From Verrucomicrobia bacterium SCGC AAA164-M04 (lineage in GTDB: Bacteria; Verrucomicrobiota; Verrucomicrobiae; Verrucomicrobiales; Akkermansiaceae): 9,487 nucleotides of DNA. The position numbers were made by a program, and so were the translations under genes. The DNA lies in contig KB912166.1 of assembly GCA_000383735.1 (NCBI GenBank), forward strand, positions 1-9,487. The letters run 5' to 3'. Every line of letters starts with the position of its first letter. Positions within the stretch are counted from its first letter, which is position 1. Positions 1 through 6,884 of this stretch are shown in pieces. Below the pieces are notes generated by a model that did no database searches, was not told where the DNA came from, and saw only the letters and a program-made list of their open reading frames with translations.

Positions 1-970
1 TTTTTTTCTTAATCCTTGGAAGAATTCTTTCGATGAAGAGGAGATCCCGGTTGGGCGGCCATGGGAAATCAGCGACCTTTCGAACAAAGGGGTCGGCGGT
101 GATAAAACGATCTACGTCAGCTTGGCGAATTGCGGAGCCGATGGCTTCATGTGAAGCAGTGAAGTTAAGATTCACCGGAATCTTATTGGCGAAAAGGACT
201 GCGATGTTGGCAATCGTTCCACCACGGCCAGGAGGAAGTATTACACCGATACGCTTTTTTTTAGTTGCTAGTTTTATTTCCTTGGAAAGAGCGAGGGCTG
301 CTCCAAGAATTTTTTCGAAGGGAAGTTCAGAATCGTCGGTGCCGTCGTAAAGGCTGTTCTTCTTAGAGTGTTTTTTGAGCCCCTGAAGGATTGCCATCGC
401 GAGAGATTCTCGGAGGAAATCACGGCTGGAAAAACTTTCTTCTGAGGCAATTAGCAGTGCTTCGCGGTAGCGGGCAATAGTGGCCTGACCGCGGGGAATA
501 GCATTGCTGAAATTAAGAATGGCGGCTGGAAATTTGGACGAATTTTCGATCTCAAGTTTCATTTCTGCCGGAACCGAAACATCAAGAGGCGCGATAGGGA
601 TCTCAAGTTGGCAAAGGGCTTGGAGGATACCGGAAGGAATATGGCAGGAGGAGCCAGGGCGAACGTTGGTGACACCAGGAACAAAGATGAGAACGCCATT
701 AGCTTCAATTTTAGGCCCGAGATTTCTACCGACGTCCGGGAGAGATTCATCCGTTTTAGAAAATGCTGCTCCACGATGACCACTGTGCTGGAGGTAAGAC
801 TGGAGTTCCTCGGTGAGAGTTACAGTTTCTTCGACCAACCAGGTGATGTTTCGACCAGCTAGGCTGGAAGCCAGTGCATTCGCTTGGTTTGCATCGAGTC
901 GACTGGGCACGATGAGGCATCCGTCTCTTGGGAGACGGTCCAGAGAACGGACCTCGATGGGAGTGCTCAT
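1..970 (-). CDS. Aas-like PlsC-type acyltransferase/AMP-dependent acyl ligase fusion (5' part; 3' end beyond window)
   Basis: The reading frame is open from an ATG at 970 to the left edge, giving 323 codons of an unfinished protein. Residues about 15-135 follow the layout of a PlsC-type acyltransferase. Residues about 205-323 match the start of an AMP-dependent acyl ligase, including the stretch IGVILPPGRGGTIANIAVLF (241-260) followed by PVNLNFTAS, which is typical of the acyl-ACP synthetase half of Aas. Full Aas proteins re-acylate lysophosphatidylethanolamine at the membrane using a fatty acid activated by the ligase half. Here the expected HX4D motif reads SRLDANQ (23-29), with Arg for His and Gln for Asp. 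The PEG motif reads VPG (97-99), without Glu. The first half is therefore probably not catalytic. No Shine-Dalgarno precedes 970, and no in-frame start was seen just upstream. The ligase signature motifs (P-loop, adenylation motifs) would lie outside the window, so substrate and activity cannot be judged. The family call is fairly firm; the function is inferred. Confidence 0.8.
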   Translation of the reverse strand, partial: MSTPIEVRSLDRLPRDGCLIVPSRLDANQANALASSLAGRNITWLVEETVTLTEELQSYLQHSGHRGAAFSKTDESLPDVGRNLGPKIEANGVLIFVPGVTNVRPGSSCHIPSGILQALCQLEIPIAPLDVSVPAEMKLEIENSSKFPAAILNFSNAIPRGQATIARYREALLIASEESFSSRDFLRESLAMAILQGLKKHSKKNSLYDGTDDSELPFEKILGAALALSKEIKLATKKKRIGVILPPGRGGTIANIAVLFANKIPVNLNFTASHEAIGSAIRQADVDRFITADPFVRKVADFPWPPNRDLLFIERILPRIKKK

Positions 971-998
971 AAGAGAATTTCGTGCGGATGTAGCCGCG

Positions 999-1023
999 TC
1001 AGAAAGAAAACATGAATTCCTCC
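999..1023 (-). CDS. possible four-codon leader mini-ORF (MFSF) with strong ribosome-binding site
   Basis: Reading the minus strand, GGAGGA (1023-1018) is followed after four bases by ATG TTT TCT TTC TGA (1013-999). The stop lies 28 bases before the ATG of the downstream ligase gene, and the mini-ORF is in a different frame. This is a better Shine-Dalgarno than that of the ligase gene itself, which has none. It could be a leader peptide or a ribosome-loading site for the downstream gene, or a chance match. No other evidence of translation is visible. Confidence 0.25.
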
Positions 1024-1044
1024 GGGCCAAAACGAAAAATGCCC

Positions 1045-1067
1045 AAGCCTCGCTTTCAGGCTTTCAG
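1045..1067. repeat. tandem octamer and overlapping inverted repeat in the divergent intergenic region
   Basis: The 138-bp region between the divergent ligase and symporter genes contains GCTTTCAG twice in perfect tandem (1052-1059 and 1060-1067). An overlapping inverted repeat has arms AAGCCT (1045-1050) and AGGCTT (1058-1063) with a 7-base spacer. The placement upstream of both genes would suit a regulator-binding site. I cannot identify a regulator, and short repeats of this kind can arise by chance. Confidence 0.35.
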
Positions 1068-1108
1068 CAGCCCTGTCGAGTTGTTAAGCCTTCCGAAACA
1101 CAATTGAT

Positions 1109-1387
1109 ATGGAAAAAACGAAAACCGCCAAAGGGCGTTATTGGAGGGCACACTTACGGTGTGTGGGGACACTCCTTTTGATTTGGTTTCTGACCTCATT
1201 TGGTTGCGGAATTCTCCTGCGAGATTGGCTTGATGGGAATTTCCCGAGTGTGGGGTCAGCTCCGTTTGGTTTTTGGATGGCGCAGCAGGGGTCGATCATT
1301 TCCTTTGTGCTCATTTTATTGGGCTATAAATTTTGGATGGAGCAGATTGAGTCGAAGCTTGAACAGGATAAGGAGGAAACGAAATGA
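1109..1387 (+). CDS. sodium:solute symporter small subunit, DUF4212 family
   Basis: This 92-residue membrane protein has two predicted membrane segments (about 17-37 and 52-76), a basic N-terminus and an acidic, lysine-rich C-terminal tail. The N-terminal YWRAHLR (11-17), the stretch ending in FGCGILL (31-37) and [11 protein letters not shown] (53-63) are the conserved features of the DUF4212 small subunits that accompany VC_2705-type symporters. The length is normal for the family. Its 3' end overlaps the start of the permease gene in the arrangement ATGA (1384-1387), so the two are almost certainly translated together. The pairing resembles YjcH with the acetate permease ActP, although DUF4212 is a separate family. 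Its exact role is not established; assembly or stability of the permease is a sensible inference. The ATG at 1109 fits the family N-terminus, although no clear Shine-Dalgarno precedes it. Confidence 0.88.
   Translation: MEKTKTAKGRYWRAHLRCVGTLLLIWFLTSFGCGILLRDWLDGNFPSVGSAPFGFWMAQQGSIISFVLILLGYKFWMEQIESKLEQDKEETK
1370..1376 (+). promoter_or_regulatory. strong Shine-Dalgarno for the symporter permease
   Basis: AAGGAGG lies inside the last codons of the small-subunit gene, seven bases before the permease ATG at 1384. It is the best ribosome-binding site of the annotated genes in the window and fixes the permease start. With the ATGA overlap it supports independent, efficient initiation of the second gene. 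Confidence 0.85.
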
Positions 1388-3093
1388 CTCAAGATACTTG
1401 GAATTTCATTTTTATCGGGCTGTCCTTCGCTCTATACATTGGAATTGCGGTACGCCAGCGGGCGGGATCAACAAAGGAATACTACACGGCTGGTGGTGGT
1501 GTTTCTCCATTTGCCAACGGAATGGCAACAGCAGCCGACTGGATGAGTGCGGCGACGTTTATTTCGATGGCTGGTTTGCTGGCAACGAGTGGATATGATG
1601 GTTCCCGTCTTCTGATGGGATGGACCGGCGGATTTGTTCTCCTGACAGTTCTAATGGTGCCTTTTTTGCGGAAGTTTGGAAAGGCGACCGTGCCCGATTT
1701 TATCGGTGACCGCTACTATTCCAAGACGGCCCGATTGGTGGCAGTCGTTTGCGCGATTTTCATATGTCTAACCTACATCATGGGGCAGATGAGAGGAGTG
1801 GGTGTTGTCTTTTCCACTCTTTTTGAAATTGAAATTTCCACTGGAGTCTGGGTTGGAGGAGCGATCGTTTTCTTTTACGCCGGCCTCGGTGGGATGAAGG
1901 GAATTACTTACACGCAAGTTGCTCAGTATTGTGTAATGGCATTTGCTTACACTATTCCAGCAATTTTCATTGCGATGACTCTCACTGGAAATGTCATCCC
2001 TCAGTTTGGTTTCATCGGAGAGTATTCGGCGAATGGCGAATCATTACCGTTTCTAGATAAGCTAGATAATATTAATACCGAATTAGGTTTCGCGAAATAT
2101 ACCAGCGGGTCATTACCCCGAATCGACATGTTTTGTATTACAGCTGCATTGATGTGCGGAACAGCAGGATTACCACACGTGATTGTTCGCTTCTTTACGG
2201 TGAAAAATGTGAAGGCTGTTCGCACCTCTGCTTGCTGGACGCTGGCATTCATCGCTGTGATTTATCTTACAGCTCCAACAATTGGAGGTTTCTCCAGAGT
2301 CAATTTGATTGAGAAGCTTCAGGACACTCCTCGTGAAGAAGCTCCTGAGTGGTTTGGGCATTTTGAAAAAACGGGTTACATGAGCTGGGAGGATAAGAAC
2401 GGAGACGGAAAAATTCAGCATTTTGGACCGAAACGTCAGGAAGTTGGAGATTTAAACGAGCTCACTTTTAAGCCTGATATCATGGTGATGGCGAATCCTT
2501 ACATGGGAGGTTTGCCAAAGTGGGTTATCGCGCTTCTCATGGCTGGATGTATCGCCGCGGCACTCTCGACGGCTGCCGGGTTGCTCTTAGTACTATCAAC
2601 CGCGATTTCGCATGATCTCATGAAGAAGGTCGTGAAGCCTGATTTGAGTGATAAAGAGGAAATAAGATACGCGCGGTTGGCCTCCCTGGGAGCCTTGTTG
2701 GTTGCGATTTACTTCGGGATAAATCCACCTGCGACTTTCATTGCGAAAACAGTGGCCTTTGCCTTTGGTCTGGCTGCTTCTTCATTCTTTCCGACCTTGT
2801 TGATGGGGATCTTTTCTCGCCGGATGAATAAAGAAGGCGCTATAGCCGGGATGGTTGCAGGAATTGGATTTACTTTGGCCTACATCATTTATTTCCAATT
2901 CATGGGAGGAACGAAGGATCAATACCTGTTTCAAATTTCACCGGAAGGAATTGGATTCCTCGGAATGCTCATCAACTTCGCAGTTGCCTTCACTGTCTCG
3001 CGATTCACTCCGGCTCCACCGCAGGAGGTTACTGAGTTGGTCGATAACGTGCGCTTTCCCGGAGGCAAGGAGACTGCCGCACAGGATCACTAG
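1384..3093 (+). CDS. sodium:solute symporter permease, SSS family, VC_2705 subfamily (ActP-like)
   Basis: This 569-residue inner-membrane permease has about 13 hydrophobic segments and the SSS family layout. It should couple sodium uptake to import of a small solute, probably a carboxylate by analogy with acetate permease ActP; the actual substrate is not shown by sequence. Supporting features are the early broken helix [15 protein letters not shown] (51-65), the [14 protein letters not shown] block (262-275), and the [18 protein letters not shown] stretch (391-408), which holds the small and hydroxyl residues typical of the sodium-binding helix. Residues 310-365 form a long soluble loop containing DKNGDGKI (337-344), an EF-hand-like calcium motif that I recall from other members of this subfamily. 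The gene follows its DUF4212 partner directly. It ends with TAG at 3093, facing topB across a hairpin. The family call is secure; the substrate is unknown. Confidence 0.93.
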   Translation: MTQDTWNFIFIGLSFALYIGIAVRQRAGSTKEYYTAGGGVSPFANGMATAADWMSAATFISMAGLLATSGYDGSRLLMGWTGGFVLLTVLMVPFLRKFGKATVPDFIGDRYYSKTARLVAVVCAIFICLTYIMGQMRGVGVVFSTLFEIEISTGVWVGGAIVFFYAGLGGMKGITYTQVAQYCVMAFAYTIPAIFIAMTLTGNVIPQFGFIGEYSANGESLPFLDKLDNINTELGFAKYTSGSLPRIDMFCITAALMCGTAGLPHVIVRFFTVKNVKAVRTSACWTLAFIAVIYLTAPTIGGFSRVNLIEKLQDTPREEAPEWFGHFEKTGYMSWEDKNGDGKIQHFGPKRQEVGDLNELTFKPDIMVMANPYMGGLPKWVIALLMAGCIAAALSTAAGLLLVLSTAISHDLMKKVVKPDLSDKEEIRYARLASLGALLVAIYFGINPPATFIAKTVAFAFGLAASSFFPTLLMGIFSRRMNKEGAIAGMVAGIGFTLAYIIYFQFMGGTKDQYLFQISPEGIGFLGMLINFAVAFTVSRFTPAPPQEVTELVDNVRFPGGKETAAQDH

Positions 3094-3149
3094 GCTGAGT
3101 CTTTGGGTTGCAGGAGCAAGCTTTCGCAATCCAAAGAAAAACTGAGCTA
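3091..3149. terminator. long imperfect inverted repeat at the convergent symporter/topB junction
   Basis: The core arms are CTTTGGGTTGC (3101-3111) and GCAATCCAAAG (3126-3136): 11 pairs including one G-U when read on the plus strand, closed by a 14-base loop. Outer arms GCTGAGT (3094-3100) and ACTGAGC (3141-3147) pair with one mismatch after a four-base bulge. The structure spans the whole gap between the two convergent TAG stops. It lacks a clear U-tract directly after the stem in either direction, so it is a candidate bidirectional terminator or RNA 3'-end stabiliser rather than a classic intrinsic terminator. Confidence 0.55.
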
Positions 3150-5690
3150 TTCCTTTTTCTTAGCAGCCTTCTTGGCCGTTTTGCGAGGGGCGAACTCGAA
3201 GCCGATTTTTGCGGTGTCGGGATCAAGAGTCAGGTGGGCTGCGAAAGCGCGCCTGGTTTTTTTAGAGATAAATCCAGGCAGGAGATCAGTCTTACCGCTG
3301 ACGAGCATTTTTTCAACGTCAGTGGCATTGAGCTCTTTCTGTAAGATGGTCTTGCCAAGGCGGAAGCCATCTGGATTTTCCTTTGTTACCATGGCGGGGA
3401 CCATAAATGCTTTATCGGTTTCATACAGTTTGGCCTGTTTCCCATTGGTCAAAATCACCTCTTTGATCATTTGATCTTCAGTGAGGTCATCGACAGATTC
3501 CAAGTCGGAGTCGAAGACAAATCCGGTTTTCCATTTTCCTTTCTTCCCGGTTTTGGAGACTGCTTGATTGAGTTCGAGAGCAGCTTCAAACGGACGGTTG
3601 AAACGGGAAACAAAACCGTCACGTTGTTCGAGGAATTTCGTAGTAAAGAGAGTGGCAGCCTCCTCTCCGGTAAGGAGGCGTCCGGCGATGTATTTCGAAA
3701 TTCGGAATCCACAATCCGGTTCGCGGCACTCGTAGGTGGCGTCGGTTTGCTTGAGATCAGGAGCATTACAATTTGGGCAGGGGCACTTGAGGTCGTCGAA
3801 AGGACGGGAAATGATTTCCTCGTAGTGGCCACGCGCTTTTTGGACAACACTCTCAGTGAATTTTTTGATCTCATTCATGAAAGCGTCACGAGCGAGTTCT
3901 CCTTTTTCCATTTGGTGGAGTTTTGCCTCCCAGTCGCCAGTCATTTCAGGACTAGTGAGTGGTTTGACGTCCATTTCCTGCAGGAGGTCGATGAGGCGAA
4001 CACCTTTGCCAGTTGCAATGAGTTCACGGCCGTCACGAGTGATATATTTTTGACGGATGAGACCTTCAATAGTAGCGGCGCGGGTGGCAGGAGTTCCAAG
4101 CCCACGCTCGGACATTGCTTCGCGAAGGGCATCGTCATCGACAAGTTTCCCGGCGCCCTCCATGGCAGAGAGGAGGGTGGATTCGGTGTAGCGGGCAGGC
4201 GGGTTAGTATCCTTTTCGAGCATTTCGATTGCGACGGCCTGAGCGTCTTCGCCATCCTGCACGACACAGAGTTCATCCTTTCCTGCGCCGACGCCAGGCT
4301 TACGACCGTAAACGGAGAGCCATCCAGGAGTGACGAGGATTTTTCCGTCGGTGCGGAAGGTGTCTTTTTCAGATCCGTGGTCGATGGTGGTGAGGCGCTT
4401 GGTCACTTCGAATTCGGCGTGTGGGAAGAAGACTGCGAGGAAGCGCTTCACGATCATATCGTAAAGTTTGGCAGCTGGTTCGTCGATTTTGACAACCCGA
4501 CCGGTCGGGATGATCGCAAAGTGATCGGAGACCTTGGCGTTGTTAAAGATACGCTTCTGAAATTTGAGACGATCGTTCTTGATGGCATCCTTGGCCCAAT
4601 CGGCCAGATCTGACGATGACTCGGAGAGTTCAGTGACGATCTGTTTTACGTTCGCCATATAGTCCTCGGGGAGGTAACGCGAATCGGTTCGAGGGTAAGT
4701 GATCATCTTGTGACGCTCATAAAGCGTCTGGGCAAGGCCGAGGGTGTTTTTTGCGGTGAAGGGAGCTTCACGCTGAAGGGTAGTGAGATCGTAGAGTTGG
4801 GGGGCGATTTGTTTGGTCGGCTTTTTTTCCTCGGTGACGGTGCCAGTTTTGTCCTTGCAGCGTTCGGTGATGAGCATTGCTTTTCCCTTGTCCCAGATTC
4901 GTTCGGCGCGACCGTGGGGAAGGGATGCGTCCTTTTTGAAGTCTAGGTCAACCCATTTACCTTCGTAATCACCGGCGGCGACGCCGAAGGTGCCGTGGAC
5001 TTCGGCGTAAGGGCTGGATTCAAAGGCTTGGATCTCCTTCTCACGTTTCGCGAGGATAGCGAGAGTTGGGGTTTGAACTCGACCGGCAGCAGTAATGTTA
5101 AAGCCACCATGGCGGGAGCGGAAGCAGGTGAGAGCGCGGGTCGAATTAAGGCCGACGAGCCAGTCCGATTCCGATCGGCATTTGGCGGCATCCGAAAGGT
5201 TCGACATTTCTTCGCCCTTGCGGAGGCTTGACCACGCTTCTTGGATGGCTCCGGTCGTCATGGACTGCATCCAGAGTCGCTTCACTGGCTTGCTGATTTT
5301 CCCGTAGTCCATAATGTATTGGAAGATGAGCTCACCTTCGCGTCCGGCATCACAAGCATTTACGATTTCGGTGACGTCTTTTTTACGGGCTAATGACAGG
5401 ACGTGTTTTAGGCGACCTTCGGATTGTTCGATGGGTTGGAGAGCAAAGTCAGATGGGATGGCGGGGAGGACATCAAACTTCCAGGGGAGGTTTTTACCGT
5501 TTGGGCCGGTCGGCATTTTAAGCTCGATGAGGTGACCAACCGCCGAGGTAATCATAGCGTTGTCATTCTCGAAATACTGGGCATCGCGGGACTTTCCCTT
5601 CTTGGTAAACTTGCCAAGGGTTTTGGCGAGGGCTTTGGAGAGATCTGTGGCAACAGAGGGTTTCTCTGCAATGATGAGAGTTTTTGACAC
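3147..5690 (-). CDS. topB: DNA topoisomerase III (type IA) with extended C-terminal zinc and repeat region
   Basis: TopB is a type IA topoisomerase: it cuts one DNA strand through a tyrosine link and passes another strand, decatenating DNA and resolving recombination or replication intermediates with RecQ-type helicases. The start is GTG at 5690; an in-frame TAA lies four codons upstream, and the N-terminus [13 protein letters not shown] fits the family. The Toprim domain holds Glu9 and ACDAGREGE (112-120), in which the second Asp of DxD is Gly, as I recall for Bacillus-type Top[10 protein letters not shown] is at 203-211, and the active-site Tyr332 lies in ITYPRTDS (330-337). SDHFAIIPT (388-396) and [13 protein letters not shown] (530-542) are further conserved blocks. 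After the core comes a four-cysteine zinc-like motif (Cys638, 641, 655, 660), two related C-terminal repeats (about 690-735 and 770-835) and a Lys/Ala-rich tail. At 847 residues it is longer than E. coli TopB (653). It lies 90 bp downstream of dprA. Confidence 0.95.
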   Translation of the reverse strand: MSKTLIIAEKPSVATDLSKALAKTLGKFTKKGKSRDAQYFENDNAMITSAVGHLIELKMPTGPNGKNLPWKFDVLPAIPSDFALQPIEQSEGRLKHVLSLARKKDVTEIVNACDAGREGELIFQYIMDYGKISKPVKRLWMQSMTTGAIQEAWSSLRKGEEMSNLSDAAKCRSESDWLVGLNSTRALTCFRSRHGGFNITAAGRVQTPTLAILAKREKEIQAFESSPYAEVHGTFGVAAGDYEGKWVDLDFKKDASLPHGRAERIWDKGKAMLITERCKDKTGTVTEEKKPTKQIAPQLYDLTTLQREAPFTAKNTLGLAQTLYERHKMITYPRTDSRYLPEDYMANVKQIVTELSESSSDLADWAKDAIKNDRLKFQKRIFNNAKVSDHFAIIPTGRVVKIDEPAAKLYDMIVKRFLAVFFPHAEFEVTKRLTTIDHGSEKDTFRTDGKILVTPGWLSVYGRKPGVGAGKDELCVVQDGEDAQAVAIEMLEKDTNPPARYTESTLLSAMEGAGKLVDDDALREAMSERGLGTPATRAATIEGLIRQKYITRDGRELIATGKGVRLIDLLQEMDVKPLTSPEMTGDWEAKLHQMEKGELARDAFMNEIKKFTESVVQKARGHYEEIISRPFDDLKCPCPNCNAPDLKQTDATYECREPDCGFRISKYIAGRLLTGEEAATLFTTKFLEQRDGFVSRFNRPFEAALELNQAVSKTGKKGKWKTGFVFDSDLESVDDLTEDQMIKEVILTNGKQAKLYETDKAFMVPAMVTKENPDGFRLGKTILQKELNATDVEKMLVSGKTDLLPGFISKKTRRAFAAHLTLDPDTAKIGFEFAPRKTAKKAAKKKE

Positions 5691-5711
5691 GAGCCGGACT
5701 TAGAGCTTGGA

Positions 5712-5719
5712 GGGGGGGG
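5712..5719 (-). repeat. C8 homopolymer (G8 on the plus strand) upstream of topB
   Basis: Eight consecutive G residues on the plus strand (C on the coding strand) lie 21 bases before the topB GTG, inside a pyrimidine-rich coding-strand stretch. The position is compatible with the 5' leader or core promoter of topB. Such tracts can vary in length by slippage, but they are also common places for assembly error. Confidence 0.4.
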
Positions 5720-5741
5720 ATGGGAAGGAATTTCTTTTGAA

Positions 5742-5753
5742 GAAAGATCTTTC
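5742..5753. promoter_or_regulatory. 12-bp perfect palindrome in the dprA-topB gap
   Basis: GAAAGATCTTTC is a perfect palindrome, about 50 bases upstream of the topB start and 27 bases beyond the dprA stop. It overlaps a second small stem, TTTCTT-TTG-AAGAAA (5731-5745). It could be an operator for topB or part of an RNA hairpin between the two genes. I see no convincing -35/-10 pair nearby, so the role is open. Confidence 0.3.
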
Positions 5754-5763
5754 CGAAGGAAGA
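5748..5763 (-). terminator. weak hairpin after dprA
   Basis: On the minus strand, TCTTCC-TTC-GGAAAGA forms a stem with one bulged base. Alternatively it forms a C-UUCG-G tetraloop stem with one mismatch. It starts 17 bases after the dprA TAG. No U-run follows immediately, so it is at best an attenuating or partial terminator, and topB may still be read from the upstream operon. Confidence 0.25.
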
Positions 5764-5780
5764 TTGTGCAAAATTCCCTA

Positions 5781-6884
5781 CTAGTTTTTGCGTGTGAAGC
5801 GTTGGCCAGAGAGGGATACTACGAGTTTTCGAAGCTCCATTTTCATCAAAATGACAGAGATTTGATAGGCAGGGAGCTCCGTTTTCTCGACGATTTCATC
5901 GATCGATTGGTCACTCCCGCTAAGCGCTTTTAAAACGGCGTTTTCCTCGGGGCTGAGGTCTACGAAGTTTTCGATTGGCCGAGGTTCTTCGTTTTTTGGA
6001 GTGGAAAAGTTGAGATGTGAGAAATCTTCGAGGATCTGCGATCCGTCGGTAACGAGGATGGCTCCTTCTCGGATTAAATCATGGCAGCCACCGGATGTCG
6101 GGCGATCGATGGGGCCGGGGACGGCGTATATTTGGCGGCCGGCTTCGAGTGCAAAATTTGCGGTGATGAGCGAGCCGGAGCGGCTAGGGCATTCGACTAC
6201 AAGGAGCGCACGCGACCAATGAGCGACGATACGATTTCGTTGAGGAAAGGTTTTGCGGTCCGGAGAGGTTTGAAGAGGGAACTCGGAGATGATAGCCCCA
6301 TGGCCATCGGCGATTTTTTCGGCAAGAGCAAGATTCTCCGGTGGATAAATTTGCATTAAACCAGATCCAAGAACCCCGATCGTGCGACCATTCGCAGCGA
6401 CGGCGCCTTCGTGCGCTGCAGTGTCAATCCCACGTGCTAATCCTGAGATAACAGTGAGCCCGGCACTCGCGAGTTGAAAGGCGAACTTTCGGGCTGCTTC
6501 ACGACCATAGTGTGTGAGTTTTCGGGAGCCGACGATACCGACGGAGTGGAAGTCAGTTTCCTGAAGGTCTCCCCAGACATAAACAACGATTGGAGCATCG
6601 TAGGCGTCGCGGAGTGCCAGAGGGTAGTCTTTATCTTCTTGGGTCAGTATTTTAATATTCCGTTCTTTGGCGAGTTGCAGTTCTGCGGCAGGATCAGCGT
6701 AATCGTGCCATTGGGTGATGAGTTTAGCGGTTTCTGGACCGATTCCTTGGATTCTTTGCAAGGAAGAGTTACTTTCCTTTAGGGTGTTCACGGCATTGCC
6801 AAAATTTTCGAGGAGGCGGCGGATTTTGACCGGCCCAGCAACGGGAAGTTGATTGAGGGCAATGAGAGCTTCTGTTTCAGTCAT
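5781..6884 (-). CDS. dprA: DNA-processing protein DprA (Smf)
   Basis: DprA binds incoming single-stranded DNA during natural transformation, displaces SSB and loads RecA. This copy is a full-length 367-residue protein. Residues about 8-58 carry the N-terminal helix-hairpin-helix region (LPVAGPVKI and IQGIGPETA). The Rossmann-like core shows GIVGSR (116-121), SGLARGID (147-154), GVLGSGL (170-176), FPQRNRIVA (213-221), GSLITA (237-242) and the closing AVPGPID (254-260). Residues about 312-362 form the C-terminal winged helix seen in many DprA proteins. The ATG lies within ATGACTGA, so its first eight bases overlap the end of the DUF2851 gene. No separate Shine-Dalgarno is visible, and translation is probably coupled. 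topB follows after 90 bp; in many bacteria dprA is instead next to topA. Its presence suggests competence potential, but no uptake genes are in the window. Confidence 0.96.
   Translation of the reverse strand: MTETEALIALNQLPVAGPVKIRRLLENFGNAVNTLKESNSSLQRIQGIGPETAKLITQWHDYADPAAELQLAKERNIKILTQEDKDYPLALRDAYDAPIVVYVWGDLQETDFHSVGIVGSRKLTHYGREAARKFAFQLASAGLTVISGLARGIDTAAHEGAVAANGRTIGVLGSGLMQIYPPENLALAEKIADGHGAIISEFPLQTSPDRKTFPQRNRIVAHWSRALLVVECPSRSGSLITANFALEAGRQIYAVPGPIDRPTSGGCHDLIREGAILVTDGSQILEDFSHLNFSTPKNEEPRPIENFVDLSPEENAVLKALSGSDQSIDEIVEKTELPAYQISVILMKMELRKLVVSLSGQRFTRKN

Noticed and set aside
112..120. Topoisomerase Toprim motif D-x-G-x-E as a sign of inactivation (residue numbers of TopB)
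   Set aside because: The same replacement of the second Asp by Gly occurs, as I recall, in Bacillus-type TopB proteins, and all other catalytic residues, including Tyr332, are present.
255..262. A run of eight A on the coding strand inside the ligase gene, possible slippage site
   Set aside because: It encodes lysines in a variable linker before the conserved ligase strand, and the frame is intact on both sides; nothing suggests programmed slippage.
1081..1109. A TTGTTA / TTGATA promoter-like pair with 17-base spacing before the small-subunit gene
   Set aside because: The -10 hexamer would overlap the ATG at 1109, so the transcript would begin inside the gene, although the family N-terminus starts at this ATG.
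813..1181. A 122-codon plus-strand frame crossing the start of the ligase gene and the small-subunit gene
   Set aside because: It overlaps two better-supported genes on different strands and its product resembles no family I know.
3471..4613. A 380-codon open frame on the plus strand inside topB
   Set aside because: It lies fully antisense to a clear topoisomerase III gene, has no recognisable domain, and its composition is what the codon bias of topB would produce on the opposite strand.
5743..5771. TTGCAC followed after 17 bases by ATCTTT on the minus strand as a topB promoter
   Set aside because: The -10 match is too poor to support a call.
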